From: Halomonas almeriensis
Lineage (GTDB): Bacteria > Pseudomonadota > Gammaproteobacteria > Pseudomonadales > Halomonadaceae
Assembly (NCBI RefSeq): GCF_030409235.1
Contig: NZ_JAUFPO010000017.1
Location: 1-64,000 of the forward strand
Direction: 5' to 3'
Length of the DNA: 64,000 nt
A program made the translations under genes and the position numbers. Positions 8,881-17,354 of this stretch are shown here, piece after piece. The notes beneath the pieces were generated by a model. It saw only the letters and a list, made by a program, of their open reading frames with translations. It had not been told where the DNA came from and did no database searches. Numbering within the stretch: the first letter of the stretch is position 1; each line of letters begins with the position of its first letter.

Positions 8881-10729
8881 GCGTCGCGGGCTCTGGCTGT
8901 TGGGGCGCTGGGGGCTGGCTCTGTCGGCGGTCGCCCTAGTCTGCTGGCTGGTTGATGGCAGCCGGGTCAGCGAGCGCTTCGCGACGCTCGAGACGGGCTG
9001 GATTGTCGCCGGCCTGTTGATCTCGCTGCCGCAGGTGGCCATGTCGGCCTGGCGCTGGTGGTTCACCCTGCGCTGCCTGGACCTGCCGATGAGCCCCTGG
9101 CGCGCCTGGCAGGAATATTATCTGGCCACCTTTCTCAACCAAGTGCTGCCGGGTGGCGTGGCGGGCGATGTGGCACGCGCTTGGCGACATGCCCGGCGCA
9201 CGGGCGAGGCCTGGGGAGATCGGCGCCGCCAGCAGGCGCTTCGAGCAGTCATCATTGAACGTGTCTCGGGTCAGCTGGCGCTGGCGGTGATCGTGCTCTC
9301 CAGCCTGGCGGTGCTGCCGATCTGGCAGTCGCTGCGTGGTCAGCTGGGGCAACTGCTGAGCGACCATCTGATCAGCTTGGTGGTGCTGTTAATGGTGCTG
9401 TTGATGGTGCTGACGGGGCTAGCGGGGCTGGCCATGGGTGGGGCACGCCGTTGGCGGGGCCAGGTGCGCCCCGCCGTGCTGGCAGGTGCCTGGCAGGATG
9501 TGCGGCAGAGCCTGCTGAGGCCGCGACGGCTGGCGCTGCATCTGCTGGTCTCGCTGGCCACGGTGCTCAGTTATGCCCTGGTCATGCTGTGTGCCGCCCG
9601 GGCCATCGGTATCGAGACGGACTCGCTCACGCTGCTGGCCCTGGCGCCGCTGCTGTTGCTGGCCATGGTCATGCCGCTGAGTCTGGCGGGCTGGGGCTGG
9701 CGCGAGGGGGCCGCGGCCCTGGTATGGCCGCTGGTGGGACTCTCGGCCGCCGATGGGGTGGCGGTGTCACTGGCCTATGGTCTTTTGGTGCTGCTCTCCA
9801 GCCTGCCCGGCGTGCTGGTGCTGCTGGCCGCCTTGCTGGCGCCTCGTGGCGGGCGTTCCGGCACGTCGAAGGCGCGGCTGTCAGACGGCTCTCAGGTCAA
9901 GGTCGAAGAGACTGTCGTCGCCCAGCGAGAAACGCCGACAGGGCGGGCGCCGCGCGCTCTCAAGCGTCTCGATGGCGGGCAGTTCGAGGCCGGGCTTGCC
10001 GGAACCGATCAGCAATGGCGCCACCAGCAGATGCAGTCGATCCAGGGCATCGGCGTCGAGAAAGCGCGACAGGGTGGTGCTGCCGCCCTCGATGAGAATG
10101 CGGCGATAGCCTGCCGCGCGCAAATGCGTGATGACGGCTTCAGGAAAGGCGTGGTCATTCGTCCGGGGCAGTACCGCACGACGTTCGCAGCGCCCGCCGG
10201 TCAGGGGCGCAGGTTTCGAAATGTGGGTGCCGACCAGTTGCCAGGTGGGCGCCTGCCCATCGGTGAACAGGCAGTAATGGTCGCCGAGCCGCCCGGCGGG
10301 GTCGAGGACCACCCTCAGCGGCTGGGGGCCTTCGACGTGGCGCACCGTCAGCGCGGGGTCGTCCGCCGCCACGGTACCGGCGCCGACGACCACGGCGTCG
10401 ACCAGGGCACGCAAGCGATGCAGGTGCCCGCGTGCCTCGAGGCCGTTGATGTAGTGCGAGTGTCCGCTGGGTGTGGCAATGCGGCCATCCAGGCTCTGCC
10501 CCAGTTGGCCGATGACACAGCCTGTGGGCGGGCAGAGAAGCGGCAGCAGGGCATCCAGCGTTTCGGCATCGGCGCCGGCCAGGCCGGGTTCGGCATGCCA
10601 GCGACCATCGGCGTGGAGGGTCAGTTGCCCCGGGGCGAGCGCCACCCTCAGTGGCCCGCTCGACCAGTCATGGTCACGCGCCCGAAGCAGTGCCTGCCAG
10701 CAGGCTCCAGCGTAAGAATCGGACATTGA
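8873..10729 (+). CDS. Lysylphosphatidylglycerol synthase TM/UPF0104-like membrane protein with an unusual antisense extension
   Basis: Residues 1-330 form a polytopic membrane protein of the UPF0104 family (the flippase-like part of MprF): WRWWFTLRC, NQVLPGGVAGDVARAWRH, VIIERVSGQLALAVIV and WGWREGAAALV are typical. Members are thought to move lipids or lipid-linked molecules across the membrane. Normal length is about 320-340 residues, and hydrophobic sequence ends near 9860. No stop occurs there, and the frame stays open for some 290 further residues exactly antisense to the RibD-like gene, up to 10729. That tail looks like an opposite-strand shadow. A lost stop codon, or a natural long antisense overlap, are both possible. 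The start at 8873 overlaps the methyltransferase gene. Confidence 0.75.
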   Translation: MARRRGLWLLGRWGLALSAVALVCWLVDGSRVSERFATLETGWIVAGLLISLPQVAMSAWRWWFTLRCLDLPMSPWRAWQEYYLATFLNQVLPGGVAGDVARAWRHARRTGEAWGDRRRQQALRAVIIERVSGQLALAVIVLSSLAVLPIWQSLRGQLGQLLSDHLISLVVLLMVLLMVLTGLAGLAMGGARRWRGQVRPAVLAGAWQDVRQSLLRPRRLALHLLVSLATVLSYALVMLCAARAIGIETDSLTLLALAPLLLLAMVMPLSLAGWGWREGAAALVWPLVGLSAADGVAVSLAYGLLVLLSSLPGVLVLLAALLAPRGGRSGTSKARLSDGSQVKVEETVVAQRETPTGRAPRALKRLDGGQFEAGLAGTDQQWRHQQMQSIQGIGVEKARQGGAAALDENAAIACRAQMRDDGFRKGVVIRPGQYRTTFAAPAGQGRRFRNVGADQLPGGRLPIGEQAVMVAEPPGGVEDHPQRLGAFDVAHRQRGVVRRHGTGADDHGVDQGTQAMQVPACLEAVDVVRVSAGCGNAAIQALPQLADDTACGRAEKRQQGIQRFGIGAGQAGFGMPATIGVEGQLPRGERHPQWPARPVMVTRPKQCLPAGSSVRIGH

Positions 10730-10735
10730 TGACAT
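9881..10735 (-). CDS. RibD C-terminal reductase-like protein
   Basis: 284-residue protein with the RibD_C/dihydrofolate-reductase-like fold but no N-terminal zinc deaminase domain. Diagnostic segments are GQSLDGRIATPSGHSHYIN, VDAVVVGAGTVAADDPALTVR and ILIEGGSTTLSRFLDADALD. In riboflavin synthesis this domain reduces the ribosyl side chain of an aminopyrimidine with NADPH. A standalone copy beside a RibA-like enzyme suggests an analogous step in another pathway. The start at MSSMSDSY is preferred over upstream in-frame ATGs. It is divergent from the RibA-like gene and convergent with, and fully overlapped by, the extension of the membrane protein gene. Confidence 0.85.
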   Translation of the reverse strand: MSSMSDSYAGACWQALLRARDHDWSSGPLRVALAPGQLTLHADGRWHAEPGLAGADAETLDALLPLLCPPTGCVIGQLGQSLDGRIATPSGHSHYINGLEARGHLHRLRALVDAVVVGAGTVAADDPALTVRHVEGPQPLRVVLDPAGRLGDHYCLFTDGQAPTWQLVGTHISKPAPLTGGRCERRAVLPRTNDHAFPEAVITHLRAAGYRRILIEGGSTTLSRFLDADALDRLHLLVAPLLIGSGKPGLELPAIETLESARRPPCRRFSLGDDSLFDLDLRAV

Positions 10736-10854
10736 GGCAGGCTCCATCACAACAGGCCGCCACATCATGCGGCCAATGCGCGCCCGGTACAACCGGGCCA
10801 CGCACCTGACAGCAGGCAGCACAGGGCAGGTACCACCGACACGAGGAAAGCGTC

Positions 10855-11934
10855 ATGTATCAACTTGAACGAGCCATCTTTGACTTGCGTCGCGGCGTAC
10901 CGGTTCTGATCACCGGTGCCGATGGCGACCGACTGGTGCGACCGCTGGAAGGGCATCACGAGGGGGAGTTGGCGACACTTTTCGAGCGCGGCGCTCAGCC
11001 TCGGCTGGTGGTGACCCAGCATCGCCTGGCGGCTGCCGGTTATCAGGCCCCCAGCGATATCGTCACGCTGTTGTTGAGCGCACAGGCGCTGCCCGAGACG
11101 CTGGCCGAAGGCGAGGTGCCGCCCCATGAGGCCATGCTGCCGGCCACCTCGGCCGAGCGCGTGGCCCTGGGCATGCTGCGCCGGGGGCAATTGATGCCGG
11201 CGGCGCTGATGGTGACGCCCGCGGCCGAGGATGAGGTGCAGCCTATGGTGGCGGCGGGCACCCTTCTGGCGCTCGACGCCGGCGAGGCGGAGTTGGCGTT
11301 GGCCAACCTGGGACGTGCCGTGACCCGCATCAGCGAGGCCCGGGTGCCGCTGGCCGATGCGGAGGTGACCCGCTTCATTCTCTTCCGCGAGGCGGATGGC
11401 ATGCGCGAGCATCTGGCGGTGATCATCGGCGATCCGCACGCCTGGCCGGCAGCGGTGCCCATTCGGCTGCATTCGGCCTGTCTGACCGGCGATCTATTCG
11501 CCAGCCTGCTCTGCGACTGCGGCGAGCAACTGCGCAATGCCGTGCGCGATATCCATGCCCTGGGCGGCGGCGTCCTGCTTTACCTTGATCAGGAAGGGCG
11601 CGACATCGGCATGGCCAACAAGCTGCGTGCCATCGGCCTGCAGGAAGCCGGGCTGGACACGCTCGATGCGGATGCCTGTCTGGGCTTCGGTCATGATGAA
11701 CGCTGCTATGCCCCGGCCGTGGCCATGCTGGAGAATCTTGATATTCAGCGTGTGCAACTGCTCACCAACAATCCGCGCAAGCTGGCGGCATTGACCGAGG
11801 CGGGTATCGAGGTAGCCAAGCGGCAGGCCGTCTACGGTCGGGTGACCGAGCAGAACCGCGCCTATTTGACCACCAAGGCCGGGCGGTCCGGTCACTGGCT
11901 GGAATCCATCCTCGATCAGGATGACTCGGCTTGA
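10855..11934 (+). CDS. GTP cyclohydrolase II-like protein
   Basis: 359-residue protein whose C-terminal half (about residues 165-345) is a GTP cyclohydrolase II domain. The zinc cysteines are present in HSACLTGD and CDCGEQL, followed by YLDQEGRDIGMANKLRAIGLQ and LLTNNPRKL. The usual QEGRGIGL signature is changed to QEGRDIGM. GCHII opens GTP to a formamido- or diamino-pyrimidine, the first step of riboflavin synthesis. The N-terminal 160 residues (RRGVPVLITGADGDR onward) are at best a degenerate RibB-like domain. With its divergent RibD-like partner and the creatininase gene this looks like a paralogous set rather than the housekeeping rib operon. Its 3' end overlaps the creatininase gene by 19 bp. 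Confidence 0.85.
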   Translation: MYQLERAIFDLRRGVPVLITGADGDRLVRPLEGHHEGELATLFERGAQPRLVVTQHRLAAAGYQAPSDIVTLLLSAQALPETLAEGEVPPHEAMLPATSAERVALGMLRRGQLMPAALMVTPAAEDEVQPMVAAGTLLALDAGEAELALANLGRAVTRISEARVPLADAEVTRFILFREADGMREHLAVIIGDPHAWPAAVPIRLHSACLTGDLFASLLCDCGEQLRNAVRDIHALGGGVLLYLDQEGRDIGMANKLRAIGLQEAGLDTLDADACLGFGHDERCYAPAVAMLENLDIQRVQLLTNNPRKLAALTEAGIEVAKRQAVYGRVTEQNRAYLTTKAGRSGHWLESILDQDDSA

Positions 11935-12716
11935 AAGTGACGGATATCCAGTCGAGCTGCGTCTTCCAGGGTTTTCGCCAGCGCCCCGGCATAATGGTTG
12001 ATGAGCCGCTCGCCCAAAGCGGCGCTGCCGAGTCCGGCATCCCCCACGACGCCGTCCGGGTGAAGGTCCTGGGCCAGCCAGGCGAAGGAGGCAATGCCTT
12101 CCGGGCCCAAGCGGGTCTGCTCGCTGGCCAGCCGCTCGCCCACCGAAGGCGGGTGCCCCATCGCCCGGGTGTTGACCCGTTGCGGATGCAGGTGTCGCAT
12201 CATGGCGGTTTCCAGGGCGCCACCATGCAGCCCGTGCGCCAGCTCCTGCGGCGGCAGCCAGCCCTCGGGCAGGGCAATCTTCATGTAGGGCGCCTTGACC
12301 ACCAGCATGCCGTGGCGGCGCCTCAGGGTCAGCCCTGCCTGCTGCATGATGGCCTGATTGCCACCGTGGCTGTTGAGCAGCATCAGTCGCCGAATACCGC
12401 TGGCCGCCAGGCCGTCGCCGATGGCCTCGATGGTGGCCTGAGCCACGGGGGCAGGCAGCGAGAGGGTGCCGGGAAAGCCAAGGTGCTCCTCGCTGGCGCC
12501 CACCTGCAGGCTGGGCATGACGAAGACCGACTGTTCGGGCGAGGTTCGCTCCAGCATGGCGGCAAGCAGCCCTTCTCCGATGTCGCGATCCGTCGACAAG
12601 GGCAGGTGGGCGCCATGTTGTTCGATGGCCCCCAGGACCATGATGGCGACGCTGCTATCGTCGATCAGTGCCGGGATATCCGGCGCATGCAGCGTCTCCC
12701 AGTGATGAATGGCCAT
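11916..12716 (-). CDS. Creatininase-family amidohydrolase
   Basis: 266-residue metal-dependent amidohydrolase. The family motif GAIEQHGAHLPLSTDRDIGEG (about residues 28-48) supplies metal ligands, and LLNSHGGNQAIMQQAG is equally typical. Relatives include creatininase, MftE and archaeal ArfB, which removes the formyl group from the product of GTP ring opening in riboflavin and F420 synthesis. Because it sits against a GTP cyclohydrolase II-like gene, an ArfB-like deformylase role is a reasonable inference. I chose the start at MAIHHWETL; the longer in-frame version has no typical sequence in its first 25 residues. Confidence 0.85.
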   Translation of the reverse strand: MAIHHWETLHAPDIPALIDDSSVAIMVLGAIEQHGAHLPLSTDRDIGEGLLAAMLERTSPEQSVFVMPSLQVGASEEHLGFPGTLSLPAPVAQATIEAIGDGLAASGIRRLMLLNSHGGNQAIMQQAGLTLRRRHGMLVVKAPYMKIALPEGWLPPQELAHGLHGGALETAMMRHLHPQRVNTRAMGHPPSVGERLASEQTRLGPEGIASFAWLAQDLHPDGVVGDAGLGSAALGERLINHYAGALAKTLEDAARLDIRHFQAESS

Positions 12717-12750
12717 GTCGCTGACAGTCCTCCTGACGGTGGGCGATGCT

Positions 12751-12897
12751 CTAGGCACTGTCTGAAAAGTCGACGAGCGAAGGTTAGGCAAGGCGAAAAT
12801 CTACGAAAACGCGGAGTTTACAAGGAGTAAATGAGCATTTTGAGAAGATTTTCAACGCCGTATAACCGAGCGCAGACAGTTTTCGGACAATGCCTAG
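12751..12897. repeat. ERIC/MITE-like imperfect palindrome, 147 bp
   Basis: The ends are inverted repeats matching at 16 of 18 bases: CTAGGCACTGTCTGAAAA at the left and TTTTCGGACAATGCCTAG at the right. Inside, GAAAATCT pairs with AGATTTTC, and TTTAC with GTAAA near the centre. CTAG at both edges could be a 4-bp target duplication as produced by IS5-family elements. No coding capacity. It fills the gap between the creatininase gene and the membrane phosphatase-like gene and may carry promoter or terminator functions. Confidence 0.7.
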
Positions 12898-12938
12898 ACT
12901 CTACGTTGTGCCGGCCGGTCTTGCGAGGTCCGGGCCAC

Positions 12939-14585
12939 ATGAGGTGGTGTCTGGCATTGCTGGCCCTGTGGGTCCTGGCGCGGCTCGGTGGTCTCTTGAT
13001 GGCGGCGCTGACCGCCGCGGGCAGCACAGGCGGCTGGGGCGCCGGCTGGCTGTGGTGGCTGCCGCTTGACGCCTGTCTGCTGGCTCTGCTGTTGCTCTGG
13101 CTGCCGCCGTGGCGCTGGTTACTCGGGTTCATCGCGCTGAGCCTGACGGGGTCGGTGATGCTCAACCTCGCCTCGGGGGTGACGCTGGCAGTCTTCGGCC
13201 GAGAGCTGAATGTCTGGCTGGATGTCGCCTTGTTATCCGCCGGTTATCAGTTGCTGTCCTCCAACCTCGGGCAGCCGGCGGCGCTCCTGGTAACGGGTTT
13301 GCTGCTGGGTGGGCTGGCCATTCTGGCCTGGGGGATGTGGCGTTTGCTGCTCTCGGTCTGTCGGCAGTCAGCCGGATACTCCAGGGCCTGGCGCATCGCC
13401 GGGTCCGCCGGTGTGGCTGGGCTGATCCTCATGATCTGGGGGCTGGACCAGTGGTTTGATGAGCCGCGGCTGGGCCTCGATGCCCCGCTGGCCTCGGCGG
13501 TAAGCGAGCAGGCCGAGCAACTGCCCATCACCCTGGCGGCGCGCCAACGCTTCGGGGACCGTCAGCGACGCCAGCAGCCAGACGTGGCTCCGCTGACAGA
13601 ACTGGCCGGCCGGGATGTCGTGCTGATCTTCATCGAATCCTATGGCATGTCACTACTTGAGCGCGGGGCGGCCGGGATGCCGACCTTGCTGGCGCGAACC
13701 AGCGAGTCGCTGGCCGCAGATGGCATCGCCACCGCCTCCGGGCGTCTTCGCTCGCCGGTGCGTGGTGGACAGTCCTGGCTGGCGCATGCCAGTGTGCTGG
13801 CGGGGCTGACCATCGACAACGGCCTGGATTATCGGCTCTTGCTGGAAGGCCAACCGCTCACTCTGGTACAGGACTTTGCGGCCACCGGCCACCACACCAT
13901 GACCCTGATGCCGGCGATTACCCAGCCATGGCCCGAAGGGCGAGCTTATGAGTTCGATACCCTGGTGAATGCCGCAGCCATGGATTATGCCGGGCCCGCC
14001 CTCAACTGGGTGACCATGCCGGACCAGTTCACGCTGAAGTCGCTGGCTACGCGCTGGCTGAGCGAGCCCTCTGGGCCGGTTTTCGCGCAGGTGGCGCTGG
14101 TCAGCAGCCATGCCCCCTGGACGCCCATTCTGCCGGTGCGTGACTGGGCGAGTATCGGCGATGGTAGTGGTTTCCAGCCGTGGGCCGATGCCGGTCCGCC
14201 GCCAGAGCAACTTTGGCGTGACATGGCGGAGGTTCAACGCCACTATGCGGACTCCGTGCGCTACTCGCTGACGGTCACGCTGGAGTGGGTGGCGCGCTAT
14301 CTGCCAGACGACGCTCTCGTCATGGTGATGGGGGATCATCCCGCGGCACCGGTGGTGACCGGCGCCGAGGCCAGTCCTGATGTGCCGGTCCATGTGTTCA
14401 GTCGTGATGCCCAACTGATCCAGGCGTTTGCGGATTTTGGCCTGCACCGGGGGCTGATGCCGCCTTCGCAGGCGGCTGATGCGCCCATGGCCTGTTGGCG
14501 GCACTGGCTGCATGCCATGTTCGGTGCCCAACCTCGCGCATTGTCCCAGCCGTGCGCCCGGGACAATGCCTCGGGAGAACGCTGA
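12939..14585 (+). CDS. LtaS/sulfatase-type membrane protein
   Basis: 548-residue protein of the alkaline phosphatase superfamily. Four to five hydrophobic helices (residues 1-170, starting MRWCLALLALWVLARLGGLL) anchor a periplasmic catalytic domain. That domain contains DVVLIFIESYGMSLLERG, which supplies the metal-binding Glu region of the LtaS/sulfatase fold, then RSPVRGGQSWLAHASVLAGL and LVMVMGDHPAAPV, a typical metal-binding DH. Members transfer or hydrolyse phosphoglycerol or phosphoethanolamine groups on lipids and glycans. The start at 12939 puts the first helix at the N terminus; the longer frame would begin inside the adjacent repeat. It is probably the last member of the cluster. Confidence 0.82.
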   Translation: MRWCLALLALWVLARLGGLLMAALTAAGSTGGWGAGWLWWLPLDACLLALLLLWLPPWRWLLGFIALSLTGSVMLNLASGVTLAVFGRELNVWLDVALLSAGYQLLSSNLGQPAALLVTGLLLGGLAILAWGMWRLLLSVCRQSAGYSRAWRIAGSAGVAGLILMIWGLDQWFDEPRLGLDAPLASAVSEQAEQLPITLAARQRFGDRQRRQQPDVAPLTELAGRDVVLIFIESYGMSLLERGAAGMPTLLARTSESLAADGIATASGRLRSPVRGGQSWLAHASVLAGLTIDNGLDYRLLLEGQPLTLVQDFAATGHHTMTLMPAITQPWPEGRAYEFDTLVNAAAMDYAGPALNWVTMPDQFTLKSLATRWLSEPSGPVFAQVALVSSHAPWTPILPVRDWASIGDGSGFQPWADAGPPPEQLWRDMAEVQRHYADSVRYSLTVTLEWVARYLPDDALVMVMGDHPAAPVVTGAEASPDVPVHVFSRDAQLIQAFADFGLHRGLMPPSQAADAPMACWRHWLHAMFGAQPRALSQPCARDNASGER

Positions 14586-14762
14586 TCGCCAACACGGCAA
14601 TGCGCGACGCGCTTCGCGCGATGATGGCCGCCGGCTGATGGGGCTTCCTTAGGGAAGCCCTATCAGCTGGATCAGCACGTTCAATTTACCCTATAGGGCC
14701 TTGGCCGATACCCTAGGGCCTGTATTGAGCCGACCACCCATACAGCAAGGAGTCATCCATCA

Positions 14763-15326
14763 ATGCCGATTCTTAACACTGAAGTGAAGCCGTTCAAGGC
14801 GACTGCCTACTACAATGGCGAGTTCATTGACGTCACCAATGAAAGCCTGAAGGGCCAGTGGAGCATTTTCTTCTTCTATCCGGCCGACTTCACCTTCGTC
14901 TGCCCCACCGAACTGGGCGATCTGGCCGACAACTACGAAGAGTTCAAGAAGCTCGGCGTGGAAATCTACAGCGTCTCCACCGACACTCACTTCACTCACA
15001 AGGCCTGGCACGACAGCTCCGAGACCATCGGCAAGCTGCAGTATCCGATGCTGGCTGACCCGACTCACGTTGTCTCGCGCAACTTCGACGTGCTGATCGA
15101 GGAAGACGGCGTGGCGGATCGTGGCACCTTCGTGGTCGACCCGGACGGCAAGATCCAGATCGTCGAGCTCAACGCCGGCAACATCGGCCGTAACGCCGAA
15201 GAGCTGCTGCGCAAGGTCAAGGCCGCTCAGTACGTGCGTGCTAACCCCAACGAGGTTTGCCCGGCCAAGTGGGAAGAAGGTCAGGAAACTCTCGAGCCGT
15301 CTCTGGACCTGGTCGGCAAGATTTGA
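14763..15326 (+). CDS. ahpC: Alkyl hydroperoxide reductase subunit C
   Basis: 187-residue typical 2-Cys peroxiredoxin that reduces hydrogen peroxide, organic hydroperoxides and peroxynitrite in the cytoplasm. The peroxidatic cysteine is in [13 protein letters not shown] (Cys about 47) and the resolving cysteine in NEVCPAKW near the C terminus. Length and sequence are very close to enterobacterial AhpC. It is followed by ahpF, its reductase. The upstream region (14586-14762) has an inverted repeat GGGCTTCC/GGAAGCCC, probably the terminator of the preceding gene; OxyR control is expected for the family but I could not identify a convincing site. Confidence 0.97.
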   Translation: MPILNTEVKPFKATAYYNGEFIDVTNESLKGQWSIFFFYPADFTFVCPTELGDLADNYEEFKKLGVEIYSVSTDTHFTHKAWHDSSETIGKLQYPMLADPTHVVSRNFDVLIEEDGVADRGTFVVDPDGKIQIVELNAGNIGRNAEELLRKVKAAQYVRANPNEVCPAKWEEGQETLEPSLDLVGKI

Positions 15327-15417
15327 GGAAGCCTGCTTCCTGTGGGTAACACCTCTGTTGAGGCCATGTTGCCTGAATCGGCGGCCTGATGACGTGGCCG
15401 CCGATGCCTGCCTGACA

Positions 15418-15441
15418 AGCCCGGGTGCTGCCCGGGTTTGC
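15418..15441 (+). terminator. Intercistronic hairpin between ahpC and ahpF
   Basis: AAGCCCGGG-TGCTG-CCCGGGTTT forms a 9-bp stem (one G-T pair) with only three trailing Ts. It would give partial termination and so more ahpC than ahpF mRNA, the usual ratio for these two genes. Confidence 0.5.
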
Positions 15442-15529
15442 ATTACCGAATTGACGACAGGATGCGCTACCCGAGTGGTGGCCACAGGGGAGCTGTGTCC
15501 TGATGACCCGCGACGAGGAAATCGCCGTT

Positions 15530-17086
15530 ATGTTGGACGACAATCTGAAATCCCAGCTCAATGCCTATCTGCAGAAGGTCACGCGGCCTTTCGAGATCGT
15601 CGCCACCCTCGATGACGGCGACAAGTCCCGGGAAATGCATGGCCTGCTGAAAGACGTGGCCGGCCTGAGCGAGCAGATCAGTCTGCGCCTGGATGGCGAC
15701 GACGCACGTGCGCCGTCCTTCGCGCTTCATCGTGAGGGCGAGTCCACCGGGATCGTCTTCGCCGGTATTCCCATGGGCCACGAGTTCACCTCGCTGGTGC
15801 TGGCCCTGCTGCATGTCGGCGGCCATCCGCCCAAGGCCAGTGAAGAAACCGTCGAGCAGATCAAGGCGCTGCCGGGTGGCCTGCACTTCGAGACCTACTT
15901 CTCGCAGTCCTGCCAGAACTGCCCGGACGTGGTCCAGGCCCTGAACCTGATGGCTGTGCTCAACCCCGGCATCAGCCATGTGGCCATCGACGGTGCCATG
16001 TTCAAGGACGAGGTGGATGCCCGCGAGGTCATGTCGGTCCCCGGCATCTTCCTCAACGGCGAGCCCTTCGACCAGGGCCGCATGAGTCTCGAGCAGATCC
16101 TCGCCAAGGTGGATACCGGCGCCGAGGAGCGCGAAGCCGAGCGCCTCAACGAGATGCCGGCCTTCGATCTGTTGACGGTCGGCGGCGGCCCGGCCGGCGC
16201 CTCCGCCGCCATCTATGCCGCGCGCAAGGGCATTCGCACCGGTGTCGCCTCCGAGCGTTTCGGCGGCCAGGTGCTCGACACCATGGGCATCGAGAACCTG
16301 ATCTCCGTGCCCTACACCGAAGGTCCCAAGCTGGCCGCGGCCCTGGAAGAGCACGTCAAGCAGTACGACGTGGAGATCATGGACCTGCAGCGAGCCACCG
16401 AGCTGGTGCCGGCCAGCCAGCCGGGCGGTGAGCACGAGGTGCGCTTCGCCTCGGGTGCCAGCCTGAAGAGCAAGACGCTGGTGCTCTCCACCGGTGCCCG
16501 CTGGCGGGAAATGAACGTGCCCGGCGAAGCCGAGTATCGCAACAAGGGCGTGGCCTACTGCCCGCACTGTGACGGTCCCTTGTTCAAGGGCAAGCGTGTC
16601 GCCGTGATCGGCGGCGGCAACTCCGGTGTCGAGGCGGCCATCGATCTGGCCGGTGTGGTCAAGGAAGTCATCTTGATCGAGTTCATGGATGAGCTGCGTG
16701 CCGACGAGGTGCTGCAGAAGAAGCTGGCCAGCCTGCCCAATGTCGAGATTATCAAGGGCGCACGCACGACCCAGGTCAACGGCGACGGCGCACGGGTTTC
16801 CGGCCTGACCTATGAAGAGCGCGCCAGTGGCGAGCTGCGCGATATCGAGCTGGAAGGCGTCTTCGTGCAGATCGGCCTGGTGCCCAACACCGAATGGCTG
16901 CAGCACTCGCCCATCGAGCTTTCCTCGCATGGCGAGATCATCACCGATGAGCGCGGCATGACCTCGGTGCCGGGCATCTTCGCCGCCGGCGACGTGACCA
17001 CGGTGCCCTACAAGCAGATCGTCATCTCGCTGGGCGAAGGTTCGCGGGCGGCGCTTGGGGCTTTTGATTACTTGATTCGCCAGTGA
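15530..17086 (+). CDS. ahpF: Alkyl hydroperoxide reductase subunit F
   Basis: 518-residue FAD-dependent NADH:peroxiredoxin disulfide reductase, the electron donor to AhpC. The N-terminal double-thioredoxin domain has the CQNC redox pair ([10 protein letters not shown]). The thioredoxin-reductase-like part has [15 protein letters not shown] for FAD, CPHC ([10 protein letters not shown]) as the second redox pair, [15 protein letters not shown] for NADH and the terminal FAD motif [17 protein letters not shown] placed the start at [10 protein letters not shown] because AhpF proteins begin this way, with GAGGA upstream. An in-frame ATG nine codons earlier (15503) is the alternative. Confidence 0.96.
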   Translation: MLDDNLKSQLNAYLQKVTRPFEIVATLDDGDKSREMHGLLKDVAGLSEQISLRLDGDDARAPSFALHREGESTGIVFAGIPMGHEFTSLVLALLHVGGHPPKASEETVEQIKALPGGLHFETYFSQSCQNCPDVVQALNLMAVLNPGISHVAIDGAMFKDEVDAREVMSVPGIFLNGEPFDQGRMSLEQILAKVDTGAEEREAERLNEMPAFDLLTVGGGPAGASAAIYAARKGIRTGVASERFGGQVLDTMGIENLISVPYTEGPKLAAALEEHVKQYDVEIMDLQRATELVPASQPGGEHEVRFASGASLKSKTLVLSTGARWREMNVPGEAEYRNKGVAYCPHCDGPLFKGKRVAVIGGGNSGVEAAIDLAGVVKEVILIEFMDELRADEVLQKKLASLPNVEIIKGARTTQVNGDGARVSGLTYEERASGELRDIELEGVFVQIGLVPNTEWLQHSPIELSSHGEIITDERGMTSVPGIFAAGDVTTVPYKQIVISLGEGSRAALGAFDYLIRQ

Positions 17087-17140
17087 GAGGCTGCATTTCT
17101 CACGGTCACCCTCAAACCGTCGGGAAAGGTGGGCTGTTCC

Positions 17141-17320
17141 GTCGACAAGCCTTCGCGAGGGCGCTGTGAACCCCTCCATGGGCGCTACATCCGCCCTGCG
17201 GCGCTCTTGCATCCTGCGCCGCTTGCAGGACCTGGGCTGGCCTTCCATGGCCAGCCCGTTCGGCGGCACGCGCCTCACCCATGGCGGATGACCCTCGCTT
17301 CGCCTTGCCCCCGGCGCCCA
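17141..17320. repeat. Dispersed palindromic repeat, copy 1 (with insert)
   Basis: Shares GAGGGCGCTGT, CCATGGGCGCTACATCCGCC and CATGGCGGATGACCCTCGCT with copy 2 at 22522-22620, in the same orientation and also just downstream of a gene. Between the two halves it carries about 85 extra bases (17196-17279) that contain their own hairpins, for example GGGCTGGCC/GGCCAGCCC. The interval 17087-17354 holds nothing else recognisable. Confidence 0.75.
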
Positions 17321-17354
17321 CCATCGACATTGCGAGCTGGAAAAGCGCAAGCCA

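Noticed and set aside
14645..14720. OxyR site before ahpC
   Set aside because: Scattered CTAT/ATAG elements are present, but the spacing of the four half-sites does not fit convincingly.
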